DNA of 64,000 bases from Ilyonectria destructans (GCA_020740775.1 JAHEWK010000018.1:682001-746000); one strand, 5' to 3'; shown: positions 10,134-21,720, counted from the stretch's first letter. Numbers and translations are program-made. The notes: a model not told the origin generated them from the sequence alone.

Positions 10134-12040
10134 ATGACCAACGCAAGCTCGGCCCATGCGACGGGCGCAAGCAACAATGGCATCATCGCCGACGACATTA
10201 TGCTGGCGCCCGGATGGGCACAGGAAAGTGCAGTCTGCGAAGACCAGGCAGACAATCCAACAGAAGCTGCAGGCCCCGGCCAACAGGGTCTTTCCAGCTT
10301 CCCTAATCTGTCCAGGGCTCGAAGTGTCCTTTTGGTCGTTACTTTGTCGAGTGCGGGACTTCTCACAGTACGTCGTTTTCCCTTCTCTGACTCGTGGGAT
10401 ACAAATGTACAACTGTATGGGATGATAACCAAGCAATCTGTAAGAGTAGATCCTGAACGTCCAAGCAATTGTCGTCATGCTGCCCGATCTGAGCGAAGCA
10501 GTTGGGATCCCGTCCCAGCGACAGCAGCTGGTTATCTCGATTTACAACGTGTCCTCGGGCTGTCTCATGCTCCTCTGGGGCCGCCTCGCCGACGTATATG
10601 GGCGCCGCCTGGTATTTCTCATTGCCTCGGTTCTCTTCACGATATCGACTCTATGCCTGGGATTCGCTACACATGAGATTCCGTTCTACATCATACGCGC
10701 TATGCAGGGCCTTAGTGGCTCTGCCATGATCCCCTCCGCGATCGGTATCATTGCCAACGCCTTTCCGCCTGGCAAATCACGAAATAGAGCCTACGTGACC
10801 ACGTCGGCTGCTGCGTCGCTCGGATCGGTGTTAGGTAGTATCTCAGGTGGCGTTATCGGTGGCTTTCTGTCGTGGAAATGGGTCTTCTGGATCCCTGCGA
10901 TCCTAGCCGCGGTTACGACAGTTGCCGCCTTCATTGTCACCTCTGAACCTCAGATACGGCACAATATCGTATCCAGCTCTCAAAAGGACGAGAAAGGGTA
11001 CCTTAGTATTGACTGGATAGGTGGCGGGCTGCTCTCGATCGGCTTAGTACTCCTGCTCATCTCTTTGACGCAGGCTGATACACTAGGTTGGAAAACATTT
11101 TGGATTCCCCTACTAATCGCCGTTTCAGTTCTAATACTCATCCTGTTCGTATACTGGCAATATCGTCTCGAAAAATCCTCGACTCTACAGCCCCTCATAA
11201 GGATATCGATGTTCCGAAACTTGCAGTTTTCTGCTTTGTTTGTTGTGGTCGGTTGCTTCTATGCGGCTTTTAACAGCTTTCTCGTCTTTGTGACATTCTT
11301 GTATGTCCTATACTGTTTTCCTATTCTTCTTGCTGCCCTTCCATCCTAGAGTCACTGAAAGCCTCCGCCATTAGTGACTTGTTTCTCCAAAGGCAATCAC
11401 TGATAGCGACTCGTGTTAGTTACCAAGATTATCTCGGGCTTGGAGTCCTAGACACTACTCTGCGTTTTCTGCCCTCCGGCATCGCTGGACGTAAGTATTA
11501 CATACCCTGCCTAGCCAGAAGGAATATCAAGGCCTTAACCACGTTCAAGCTTGCTCACATTTTTCTTTCTCAGTTGTCGTGTCATTTGCCGTTTCGCCCG
11601 CCCTATCTCGGATCCCGGGGTTCTATATCCTCGAGTTCGGTCTACTGTGCGGCGTTGCGTCTCCTTTACTTTTTGCGATCCCGGCAATCCCACCCCACAC
11701 GACGTATTGGGCATGGAGCTTTCCTGCTATGTGCTTGTGCCTCAGTGTTGAGGTGGTTTGGCCCGTAGTAGGTCTACTCATTGCCGAGAAGCTCCCACAG
11801 GAGGATCAGGCTCTTGGCGGTGGACTGTTGCAGACGGTGAATCATATCAGCCGCTCTCTTGGCCTAGTTGTCACCACGGCAATTCAATCGGCCGTACAGG
11901 GCGAACACAAGATCAACGATTCGCTTGGAGACTCAAACTTCTTGCGTGGGCTTCAGGCCGCCCAGTGGACGAATGTCGGGTCAGCAGGGTTTTCTGTAGT
12001 AGTTGCCGCCGTTTTCTTTCGCAATCTCGGCCGGTCTTGA
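10134..12040 (+). CDS. MFS drug efflux transporter, DHA2 type
   Basis: Four exons (10134-10367, 10450-11300, 11420-11490, 11574-12040) join in frame to about 540 residues. Splice sites are GTACGT/TAG, GTATGT/TAG and GTAAGT/CAG. Recognisable parts: start of helix 1 (LSSAGLLT, then ILNVQAIVVMLPDLS across the first intron), the MFS loop motif GRLADVYGRRLVFL, helix-5 antiporter-like AAASLGSVLGSISGGVIGG, a 14-helix style layout, and a conserved last third (PVVGLLIAEKLP...GGGLLQTVNHISRSLG). This matches the proton-coupled DHA2 multidrug/toxin efflux family of the plasma or vacuolar membrane. No biosynthetic cluster lies next to it, so the exported compound is unknown. Confidence 0.88.
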
Positions 12041-12554
12041 GTTACAAATGCAATACACTGCACTCGTTGCTATAATGCCAAGACACCATTCACATTCGTC
12101 GTGAAGGGATCGGACGACTTTGGTCTTTAGATATTCAGTTGCGCAAGGCAGATAGATGGCATCAAACCGCGAGATCCTTGCCACTTCTTTTTTTTAATCA
12201 CATATCCGCTACTTGAATAGTGATGGCTAAAGTATATGTCGATCAGAAAAGTAATAATCTGATGCAGGGCCTCGCCCATCATGGAGTTAGGTAATTGCCA
12301 AGTGCATTAATGGTTTATGTACAGTGTTATTCACTCAGAAACCACCAACACTACATATACCAAGTCCCGGGAATAATAGACTACGCGAACATTCGGCGAT
12401 GGCATTACAAGTGTTTTTGCTTCGAGCTCAATTTAGAGGACGATCTTAGCTGTATATTCAATATTTCTCGCAGCCGCCTGATTGGTCGTCTGCGACTACC
12501 TATCAACAAATCTACAAGATGACAGCAGCTATCATCTGAACTGATCAATCTACC
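12041..12554. other. Intergenic, no gene seen
   Basis: 3' flanks of the MFS gene and of the decayed tRNA-synthetase copy. Nothing further is supported. Confidence 0.5.
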
Positions 12555-13963
12555 TCAAGGTTCAAGCCTTGTAGCATCGTGCGGAAACGAGGTCGTCTCG
12601 CGGATGTCAGATAAGCCCAGAATACTCTGTAACAAGCGATTGAGCCCAATCCCAAATCCTCCCTATAATGGGGCCCCAGCCTCATATGCACTCAAGAATG
12701 GCCGCCACTAGGGTTCATTGAGGTCGAAGGGCGGATTTCGACTCGCCATGGCGGCGCGTAGCACCTTGTAGTCGTTGATGGCCTGGAAGCCGCTGGCGGC
12801 TTCTTGGCCTCCTAGGATAATATCGAACGAATACGTGAGGGGCTCATCGTTCTCTTCGGAAGCCGGCTGGACATTGTAAGGTCGCAAGTGCTTGGGATAA
12901 TGAGTGATGGAGAAGACGTCCGTCGAAGCGCCATAGATTGAATCAGCATTGGCCAGGTAATTACCGAGAGCCTTCTCTTCCTCCCAACTGGACTCTGTTA
13001 GCAAGGCTACGCAACACTAACATGTAACTGCTTACCTCAAATCGTCCTGGGTGTTGGTCTCGAGTCCTAACTCCTCACGGACGATCCGTTTAGCTTCGCT
13101 GAATGAACGCGAGGCAGTTTGCCGTGCTCATCGACAGCTAGCTTGAACCTGCCCGCTGACGGAAACAATCTCCTTACAAGAGCAAGCTGATGGCGGTACT
13201 TCTCCCTTTTCTGGAGGCTGTCAATAACGTGGATGAACAGCGATTCCGCCCACTCTATGACCTCCAACCAGCTATGCTCAAGAGCGAACACAACCTCAAG
13301 AGCGGTGAACTATGGCTCGTCAGTTAATATCCCGACGTGCAGGGGGGAAAAGAACCAAAAAATAAGAGGCCTGAAGGTGAGGCCGCAATCAGGAGACGCG
13401 GGACTTACCTCAGTCAAGTGTCTTGTCGAGGGACTAGCTTCACGGCGGAAAACTGTATGAATCTCGAATATACGCTCCAGTCCAGCCGAGAGCGCCTGGC
13501 CCAGATGAAGCTCTCCGGTTTGAGTCAGATATGCTTTCCGATCGTTAAAGTAAGGGACTTCGAAGTAGTCGTCGTCACCTGGAACCTTGTACCCAATCAG
13601 AGATGGCGTAGTGATGTAGTCGAAACCGTGCCCTGTCAAGTACTCGACGGTAAGCTCGTAGATACCGGAGAAGAGCTTGATGATAGCCCCGTTGGAGGCG
13701 ACGCGCAGGTCCAGTACGCGATTGTTGAGCCTTTCATTCAACAGAAGGGCATCGTGCTGTTCTGGCTCTTCTCCGGGGGCACCATGACACACGGCGTTAT
13801 GGCGTAAGTCTTTGACCGCCGCGCCGATAGTGGTGAGCTTCCACACTCGGACTAATGGTAGACCGTTGATGTTGTTGGGGCTGTGTCGAACCTTCACGTC
13901 GGGCACGTATGAGCCGTAGACGCGCACGAGAGACTCTCGGTTGATGTTCACCGCGGCCTCCAA
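12555..13963 (-). pseudogene. Aspartyl-tRNA synthetase-like pseudogene
   Basis: On the minus strand, residues matching class II Asp-type tRNA synthetases can be followed in order: INRESLVRVYGSYVP; RLNNRVLDLRV with a helix before motif 1; YLTQTGELHLGQALSAGLER; FEIHTVFRREASPSTRHLTE (motif 2); after a GTAAGT intron, FTALEVVFALEHSWLEVIEW; then FSEAKRIVREELGLETN; after another intron, the GGQEAASG region; and finally motif-3-like GGFGIGLNRLLQSILGLSD with FPHDATRLEP. The frame is broken: a one-base shift at about 13110 before FSEAK, and in-frame TAG stops at 12708-12710 and 12663-12665, both inside the catalytic C-terminus. The N-terminal anticodon-binding domain is not recognisable beyond 13963. 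This is a dead or dying extra copy, since a cell needs an intact gene elsewhere. No DUF2156 lipid-transferase domain follows it. Confidence 0.8.
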
Positions 13964-15046
13964 GGTAGAGCTTTCTGCGATGGTCCGTATCCGTCATTAT
14001 TGCTGCATGCAACTCGGTGATGCGACTTGTGTCTTCCTGTATGAATCCCCGTTCCTTTGGTCCAGGAAATTATCCAGAACACTCAAAAGCTACTACTATT
14101 GTGCTTTGGAAGACTTAATTCGGGCATTAGTCGCAATTATTTACACTTGGACCTGCGTGACCGAGGGTATTATTGAGGCTCCCTTCATTCTAGCAGCCTG
14201 TCCCGCCTTGGGTTGATATTTTGGGCTCATTAGTGCTAGAACTATTATCAACATGCATGTACTTTGTAAACCGATAAGATATTCAGCATCCTTCTGTATT
14301 TCATTGTGTCGTACGACTGAGCGATTATCCTTGCGTATCTGCCTCTACCTCTTTCCAGCACCTAGCTTGAATTATTTTAGTCCTCGCCATTTCCGATATT
14401 TGTTGTAAAGTTTAATTGACACTATAGCTGCTGAAACATTATCAGGGAAACGGCACTCGGCACCGTATTTGCATCTATGTACTGCATTTCGCCTCACCGC
14501 CGACATTCCAAAAAAGTTGGCCATTCTGCCGCGTCAGCCTGTGGAGAAAACCAGCAGCTTGCATCGAATATGGATCGGAAAAATTATGGTTAAGTTACAT
14601 CACAGTTGGCGGCTTGACCGGGATGAAGCGCATTGTCCAAGGAGTTTTCCAATTGAAGGCTTCTCATTTGCCGATTGATGGCGAGTATCACAGCCGTACT
14701 CCCACATCCCGAGGCGCGTATGCTAGACAGCACGGATCCCGAGGACCAAATAGTGGGTTAACAACATTAATTATCCACATAATTGAGACGACGCATTGAG
14801 GTTCGAATCTAGGGGATGACGACGCTGCCAAGAGAATAGAGAAATGCAGATCTTCAAGTCGAAAATGACGTTTCCAACAACTGACCTAAAATGGGTTTTC
14901 CAAACTAATAAATACAAATGCCGGGAGACGCCCTTTAACAAATACTTCATTAGCAAAACAGTCCCAACATTTCCCATCGTCTTCATCTACCTTTCTTGAC
15001 CTATCTGGGGACCAAGTTTACTCTTCATTGTCAACACATCGAAACC
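13964..15046. other. Intergenic, decayed sequence
   Basis: The part next to 13964 probably held the N-terminal end of the tRNA-synthetase copy but is no longer readable. The part before 15047 is the dioxygenase promoter. No gene supported. Confidence 0.4.
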
Positions 15047-16079
15047 ATGAAGCTTTCCACAATTCTCTACTCCGTTGCTTTGATCTCTAGTCAAGCTGCT
15101 GCCCACCCTCACCATGACGTTTCTCCTGCTCTCGCTAAGCGTCACTCGAACCTCTCAAAACGATGCGCCGCCGGGGCCGCAAGCTTGAACGAGAAGAGAT
15201 ATCAGAGGCGCAACAAGATGAAGCGTGATCTTGAGCAGCGAAGTGGCAATGCAACCTACGAGATTACTACGGAGGCTCCATACTACCAGGTTATTCAGAA
15301 CGATACTTGCGTTCTAACACCTGATGTTACCGCTGGTCCTTACTACTGGCCGCGATCGGAGACCCTTCGTCAAGACATGTCCGAAAATCAGCTAGGCGTG
15401 CCTTTCCTTATGGATATCGGCGTTCTGGACATGAACACCTGCGAGCCTCTTCCCAATGCTCTCTAGTGGTCTTCTGGCACTGCAACGCGACTGGGAGTTA
15501 CTCGAGCTTCACTGGCCGGGATCCCAACACCGGTTTCCCGGACCTCCTTAACGAGCTGAATATTACCGACTTCGCCATTGGTGAAACAGACCTTCACACC
15601 GACGATACAACCTGGTTGCGAGGGATGTGGCCCACAAATGAGGACGGTATGATGGAAATGAAGACAGTGTTTCCTGGTTTTTACATTGAACGCACCATTC
15701 ATGTCCACGCACAAGGTAAGGCTAAATTCCGCCAAACACTGGACTCTAAATCTGACCTCGACCAGTCTACACTGACTGGGTACTTCACTCCAACGGCACA
15801 ATCTCTTCCGGAAATGCCGTCTCTACAGGCCAGCTGTACTTTAGTGAACCCCTTTCCGAGCAACTCATGGCCCTGGAGCCCTATACCAGTCACACGGAGA
15901 TTGACCGAACCACTAATGATGTTGATACCGTCTTTTCTAGCAGCACCGATGGAGGTTATAATCCCGTATTCGACGTCGTCGCAACGGATGGAGAGAATGT
16001 CGAGAATGGCATGATTGGATATATTACCATCGGGGTGGACTCAACTGCTGTTGATGCGGACGGATTGAGCCTAAATTGA
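15047..16079 (+). pseudogene. Secreted intradiol ring-cleavage dioxygenase, frameshifted
   Basis: Begins with a clear signal peptide (MKLSTILYSVALISSQAAA) and the pro-region of fungal secreted intradiol dioxygenases. The catalytic part follows: CVLTPDVTAGPYYWP carrying a metal-ligand tyrosine, LMDIGVLDMNTCEPLPNAL, then VFWHCNATGSYSSFTG, FPGFYIERTIHVHAQ with the second tyrosine and the HxH metal ligands, and a conserved C-terminus. After PLPNAL the frame meets a TAG at 15464-15466, and the homologous sequence resumes in another frame at 15466, a net shift of two extra bases or one missing. A 50-base intron (15716-15765, GTAAGG...CAG) then splices correctly to the end at 16079. Only this one lesion is visible, so it is either a recent pseudogene or an assembly error. 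Intact relatives are secreted Fe(III) enzymes that open catechol-type rings, for example in lignin-derived phenolics. Confidence 0.85.
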
Positions 16080-16574
16080 TTATTGTTGCGACAATAATGA
16101 GTCGGTTGTGCTTAAATATCCAACTTTCTATTTCTGAATTAGTTGTCTTTTGGTAGACTATGGAGAAAATTAAGAACGTACCGTTCGTCTGGTCTCAGCG
16201 GCCTCAGGGTCGTAGAGGCGCCATTGGGAGGTCTTTCTTACTCCATTATCCCCTCTGGAATCGCTAAGGTGTCGCAGCATCTCTTTGGGGGGGGGGGGGG
16301 GGGGGGGGGGCAGCAGCTGTCTGTTGTATGCCCTTATACCCCGACTGCCTGTGGCCCCCCTGCCGCCGCCAGTCTCGCCGGGCTGGCTTTTCGTTCTTCC
16401 GGTCATGTGACCGACGTGTGCCGGCGCGTGCCTGGATGTATCGCAATGATTCTGTATGCTACACCTGGTCAGTGGCAGAGACCGATACTGCTCTGATCTC
16501 ACCACCTACGCGAACTTCGCCTTGGGGCTAGTCTTTCAGCAGCTCAAAAGCTCCCCAACTTTAGTTCTGCCGCC
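16080..16574. other. Intergenic with long G homopolymer
   Basis: Between the dioxygenase and the RNase H fusion gene. Apart from the G run at 16287-16310 nothing is supported. Confidence 0.5.
16287..16310 (+). repeat. Poly-G tract, 24 bases
   Basis: An uninterrupted run of 24 G, preceded by CTCTTT and followed by CAGCAGCTG. It lies 264 bases before the RNase H fusion ATG. Such a run can form a quadruplex and is prone to length change in replication and in sequencing. Confidence 0.95.
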
Positions 16575-18215
16575 ATGGACGGCCACGACATCAGGGCGCG
16601 GTTCGCCGCCGCCAATGCACTCCTCAAACGCGATACGGTGCCTGTGGTAGAAGATGCTCGTGAGCAATTCAACGACATGCTACAGCTTTGTCGAAGAGAC
16701 AACCTCGGTGTACGGGACATCATTCCCCACCTTCTGCTGCGCCTCGGTCGGGACCAGGAGTGCTACGACTTTCTCAAGTGGTGGGCCACCATCGACAACA
16801 AAGATCATGACACTGGCCGTTACGACTGGAGCGATGCCACGCTACCGTACCTGGACATTCGCGGGGCCGACGTTTTCGAGCCCGCCGACATGTTCTTCTC
16901 AGAAGCTCCGAGCCTCAGTCACCTCGTGGCCCTCACCCTTCTCAAGTTACGTCTCTATCTCGACCTTGACGCATTTGACGCATATTACGATGCTAAAGCT
17001 GGGCTCGAGTCTGAAGATGGATCCGGGTCTGAAGATGGGTTCGGGTCTGAAGAGTCTTGTCTCAGCATCGATCGGCCCGTGGGTAGGCTTGTACGAGCAA
17101 AAATACAAACCATGGACCCGGTTGACATCTCGATAACAGCTGAGACATTGAAAGGCCAATACCGCAGGCTCTTTCAGGTGGTACGTGAAGCAAATCCATT
17201 TTTCTGGGAATCTTTGGTCGCGAAAGAGACTTCTTCCCCAGCATCTTTCTATCGCCCCGGGTCTAAAGAAGAGGCGGATCTAGTTCTTCATCAGTGTCAA
17301 AGTGCCTGGCAGGACACTGAAGATGCTGTCCTGATGGTTAATGCGGAGAGACGGAGACTCGCCCTCACCCGCGTATATGAAGGTATAACCGCTGCTGTTA
17401 GCGTGGGCAACGCACCATGGGAAGATCTGAGAAAGGGGACCGGAAGGGTGTTTCCATCGAGGTTCGAGCCTCCGCTGCCGACGTCCCACCCGGCTGAGCT
17501 GTTCCCCTCAATTCCTATGGGCCGCAGCCAGATCCTCCGGTTTATCTGTCGCAATGACAGAAGAAAGATCCTCGTATACGCCGACGGTGCTTGTTCAAAC
17601 AACGGGCAGCTGGATCCTCGCGCAGGCTGGGCCGTCGTGTGCGGAACGCCTGGAAATGACGAAGAGAGAAACCGCTGTGTTGTGTCCGGTCGGCTCGAGG
17701 ACAAGGGCCCATTTGGGGATGACAGCGTGGCGACTAGCAACCGAGCTGAGCTGCGGGCAGTCACCGGCGCGCTGCGTTTCTGTGACTGGCAGAATGAGGG
17801 TTACGACAGTATTGTTATTGCAACCGACTCATCCTATGTCGTTGATGGCGCCACCGACTGGGCTAAAGTGTGGGTGCGCAACGGGTGGAGGACGCGCAAC
17901 GGCGGCTATGCCAAGAATAGAGATTTGTGGGAGCTATTACTTGGTGAAGTGGAAAGATGGAAGCAACGGGGACTGAGTGTTGGTCTGTGGAAGATCCCAA
18001 GGGAGCTGAATGGCGATGCCGATGCGGCGGCGAAACGGGCGGCGCAAAATGGAGCGGCCAAGGCTGAGTTTGGAGATATCACGTTGGGCTCTTCGCAAAT
18101 CACGACGGCCAGGACCGAACCAGCTCGTGTCCTTGCACGGTGCATTGAGCGTGAGAATCTGTTCGAAGCTTGTTTTGGAAAAAGGAATAGAGAGATCAGC
18201 AGCCTGGTACACTGA
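16575..18215 (+). CDS. Fusion of a fungal N-terminal domain with ribonuclease H
   Basis: Uninterrupted frame of 546 residues. Residues about 325-500 form a type I RNase H fold with all four acidic positions: D337 (VYADGAC), E392 (SNRAELRA), D418 (IATDSSYVV) and D481 or D483 (NGDADAAAK). Conserved GGWRTRNG-like and KIPRELN features also match fungal RNase H1 relatives. Residues 1-300 are unrelated to RNase H: RFAAANALLKRDTV..., VRDIIPHLLLRLGRDQECYD, YDWSDATLPYLDIRGADVFE. These resemble the helical N-terminal domain of a widespread fungal protein family of unknown role. A short degenerate acidic Gly/Ser repeat lies near residue 145-160. The enzyme would cleave RNA in RNA/DNA hybrids. The RNase H1 hybrid-binding domain is absent. 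Whether the two parts always occur together is unknown to me. Confidence 0.8.
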   Translation: MDGHDIRARFAAANALLKRDTVPVVEDAREQFNDMLQLCRRDNLGVRDIIPHLLLRLGRDQECYDFLKWWATIDNKDHDTGRYDWSDATLPYLDIRGADVFEPADMFFSEAPSLSHLVALTLLKLRLYLDLDAFDAYYDAKAGLESEDGSGSEDGFGSEESCLSIDRPVGRLVRAKIQTMDPVDISITAETLKGQYRRLFQVVREANPFFWESLVAKETSSPASFYRPGSKEEADLVLHQCQSAWQDTEDAVLMVNAERRRLALTRVYEGITAAVSVGNAPWEDLRKGTGRVFPSRFEPPLPTSHPAELFPSIPMGRSQILRFICRNDRRKILVYADGACSNNGQLDPRAGWAVVCGTPGNDEERNRCVVSGRLEDKGPFGDDSVATSNRAELRAVTGALRFCDWQNEGYDSIVIATDSSYVVDGATDWAKVWVRNGWRTRNGGYAKNRDLWELLLGEVERWKQRGLSVGLWKIPRELNGDADAAAKRAAQNGAAKAEFGDITLGSSQITTARTEPARVLARCIERENLFEACFGKRNREISSLVH

Positions 18216-18867
18216 AAGGGAAACATTGAATGAGGCTGCAGTGGTGTTTGCCAAGATTGCGTCGGGCAGGCTCGGTTATATCGGGGATGTGAATGGAGAA
18301 GAGCTCTCGAACACGGCGGATTTCGCTATGTGTAGGCTTCTGAACTGACTGGACTGATTGATTTTTGAACGTGGTCACGAGGAATAGCAAGGATAATTTA
18401 GCTAGCCCTTTTAACCCCTAACTTGCTGTTCGAGTAAACGACTACGTGTTACTTGTAATCCGTAATAAGAACAACATTGGGCTGAGCTTTTCGGAACTGA
18501 AGTGAGTGCAACTTGATTAATCTTGGAAAAGAAAATAGCAAACTCTGTCAGTATTTTAACGGCCTTAAGAAAGTTGAGGCGATGTTTGACAAACCAGGTC
18601 TGAGTATAATATCAGGACTCCCATCGTGTAGTGTAAGCACCTGAGCTCTCTTAATTAAAATGCTGCCGGTTCAAATTTGTTACGGCCGTCAGTGAAGGAT
18701 GAGTAATGTGAAGGATGGGCTCGGGTACTTATAAAACAACGGAATGATTTTGTATCCATTTGGTACTTGTAGAAATACGATTCTCATCGCGGAAAGATTC
18801 CGGCTAGAGAGGCCTGAGAATCAAGCGTGTTACATAGAGCTATTTTCTTATGAATCTCAACACAAGT
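18216..18867. other. Intergenic between convergent genes
   Basis: 3' flanks of the RNase H fusion and the glycosidase-like gene. No supported gene. Confidence 0.5.
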
Positions 18868-21647
18868 TCATGCCTTGCTGAGAGAAATAGTAGTAGACCC
18901 AGATCCCAATGGAACAATCCAGCCGCCTCGCCCCTCAGAGGCTCCCTCCGCCTTCACTTGCCATTTTTCACCACCAGTCGACTCTACCCAAATAACAGCC
19001 CTTGAAGCTTCCGGCGAGCCCTTCAACTGCGATAGACTAACTGCAACAGTACCCTTGGCTGAGTCGAACGTGAACTCCTCGATGGACCCGACGTCGACCG
19101 TTACCAGTACCTTGAGAGGCCCGATGAAAACCCTCTTCCGCACAGCATCTTTAGGCTGAACAGTCACACTGGCACCATTCGTGGAAAGAATACCTCCAAA
19201 AGCAACTAAGCCCAACTCCTCATCGTTGGCGACGTACGTGCCTGAATTCAGAGCCATGCCGATGAAACCACCACCGTAGTCGCCGGTGATACCATCCCAC
19301 TTCAGCGTATCGGGGAAAGAGTGGAAAGCAGCGCTGGGGAAGCCGTCTTGGTTGATGTTGGACAGCGGGGCAGCTGAACCAGCGTAGCCGACGCGTAAAA
19401 GGTATGCGTCTGACGGGTCATCGCGGAATGCTGACAAGAGGACTTGTGCGTTGAGACCTGAGCCGTAGTGATGGATCTGACGCTCGATCCTCTTGAGCTT
19501 GCCTCCGTAGCTTGGACTGTGAGTTGATTTGTCTTGATGCGAGAGAGAGTCCACTTACACAAAGTCCCAATATCGCCGGGCGTTGCCGTTCCAGCCCCAA
19601 TGTGGCACATTGGGCATGTAGCCTATCACACTGTTGATGGTCTTCTTCTCCGACTCAGTCATGCCAAAGTGCCTGGAAAATTAGCATCAGCAACAAACAG
19701 AGAGGGAACCACATACCTGGTCCAGTAGTAGACACCTTCTTGACCAGTAGAGTCCCAAGCCATCTCACTTCCGTAAGGAATCTCCTGCGAATCCCATATC
19801 TCAGCTCGCGCCCTCATTGCCTTCTCCAGCTCATCGGCGGCAGTGGCATTTCCCTCGCGCTGGAGATCCGCCAGAACTTCACCAAACACAGTCTCTCCCA
19901 TCAACCCGAAGTCGTTGTACCCTACATCGGCCTTGGTCATTCGGAGAATAGTCTCTCGGGCCTGACTGAGATACCAAGTCCAGTCCTTGGAGACGAGATT
20001 TGGGTACGCTCGGGCAACGCGGTACAGGGACCAGTATGCTGCTACGGGATGTACGTAGTTGTATGCGCGACCAATGTCAGAGGCGGCCTCCTTGTTCCAA
20101 GATGTCCAGCTGGTCCAGTCGATGTCCTTGCGGTACTCGTAGTCCACATCGGCTGGCTGGTAGTAAAAGAGAGACTTCTGGACTCCGTAGTCTTTCCTTT
20201 GGAGGTTGTCTCGGATGACCTTTTGGACAAACTCGTCGAGCTTTGCAACTTCCTCGGCGTCAGGCTGGATGACTTGCTTAATCGCTGCTGCGACGTATGC
20301 ACCGGTACCACCCTCGTCACTGAGGCCGGCGATCCAAACTCGCGGGTCCTGGTCCACGATCTCTCCCTTCTCATAGTCGTATGTCATCACGGAAGGAGAC
20401 CGCTTGAAGGGATCAAGCGACTCGTTGAACCATGCCTTTGTAGTCAGGAATCTTCCCATATCGCCAAGGGTCTCGGTAGTAGACTTGGTCACAAAGTAGT
20501 GAACAGTCTGGACCTTCTTATCCTTATAGACGATAGTCACTCGAACTCGGCCCCATGCCGAAGAGGAGGGAGTAAGTGTGTACCGACCATTGCCACCATC
20601 CTTGACCTGGAGTGCACCCTTTGGTTCAACAGTAACAGAAGAGACTGTGCTGTCGCTCTGAAGAATAAGCTGGGCTGGCAGATCTTGTGAAGTGATGAAG
20701 CCCGGAACACCAATAGCGACAGGGCTTCCCGCCTTCCGAACGCCCTTGTCAAAGTCGCGGATGCTGTCCGCCAAGGAGAACTTGACGCCGACTTTGAGCG
20801 ACTGGCCTGGCTTCAAGACCTTGGATGAAGGCGTGTTCCAGGGCTTTTGGCCCTTCCACTCATTCTCTGCCCAAGCCTTGCTGAGGACCTGCCACTCATA
20901 GAAACCCTCAAAGGTCTGGCTTCCGTAGTACGTAGGCTCCCTGCTAGCCTCCTTGAGGTTGCGGTACGCCTCAAGGGGAGACGTTGTACCGCCCAGCGGC
21001 GTTACTAAAAGAGCTTTCCCGGTACCTTTGACAGGGGCGACACGGATTTGGCCCGCGTCCATGCCGATGTATGGATCGGAGAGAGAGCAGTGGGATTGCA
21101 TCTCGGTAGCTTCTCTACCGCTGAAAATACTGTTGAACTCGGCTGGGAATCCGAGGCTACCGATCTCGATGGACTTAGTGCCGGTGTTCTTCAGCGTGAA
21201 GCGGAGGCCGAGATCTCCTGAGACGTCAAGCCACTCACGGGCGATGCTAAGCGGGCTATTCGGAAGAGTCTTTTCCAGGCTAGACGCTGCGAGAATATTG
21301 CTTCCGGCAGGCATATTTTTGACTGGCTGACGCTTCTGCGCGGAATCGCCATCAATCCAGGTAGTATCGTCTCCTTGTCGGTAGCGATATGTGATATCGC
21401 CCCAGTGGTACTGGCCATTGGCAGCACGATATTTGAGAAGATCATAGGGCAAAAAGTCAAAAGAGTCGCCAGCTGGAGAGAGCGAAGCTAGGACTTGAGC
21501 ATCATGAGCAATCTTGGCCTTGAAGTTGCCAATGGATACATCAATGAAGCCATTGTCAAGACCTAGATCGTCTGATTGGGCGTGCGCGCTGCCCCCAAAG
21601 AAGTAGGCAAGGGCAAGGATCCTGCCGAGCTGTTTGAGAGTTGGCAT
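18868..21647 (-). CDS. Large secreted glycosidase-like protein (DUF5695/six-hairpin type)
   Basis: Three exons (21647-19717, 19672-19559, 19516-18868) splice in frame to about 897 residues; both introns have GT(A/G)...CAG ends. A signal peptide is present (start MPTLKQLGRILALAYFFGG, cleavage near SAHAQ). The first 350 residues look like beta-sandwich sequence. Residues about 380-690 are rich in aromatic and acidic residues in helical spacing (RVWIAGLSDEGGTGAYVA, YNYVHPVAAYWSLYRVAR, VGYNDFGLMGETVFGE), typical of an (alpha/alpha)6 barrel. A beta-rich C-terminus follows. It resembles secreted fungal and bacterial proteins annotated DUF5695 or six-hairpin glycosidase-like. No catalytic residues or substrate can be assigned with confidence. 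It probably acts outside the cell on polysaccharide. Confidence 0.75.
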
Positions 21648-21707
21648 GGCGAATTGAGTGTGCTGGTGCTTGCTTTGCTCGTCCTAATTCAATGCATATA
21701 GAACGGC

Positions 21708-21720
21708 CCCTTTTATAGCG
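21708..21720 (-). promoter_or_regulatory. TATA box of the secreted glycosidase-like gene
   Basis: Read on the minus strand this is CGCTATAAAAGGG, a near-ideal TATA box about 65 bases before the ATG at 21647. Confidence 0.5.

Noticed and set aside
15400..15470. Possible intron explaining the stop in the dioxygenase gene
   Set aside because: Conserved residues lie on both sides without a gap, so any intron of normal size would delete required sequence.
18600..18690. tRNA-like block with GTGTAGTGTAAGCAC and GGTTCAAAT
   Set aside because: A- and B-box-like words are present, but no acceptor or anticodon stem pairs, so no tRNA is called.
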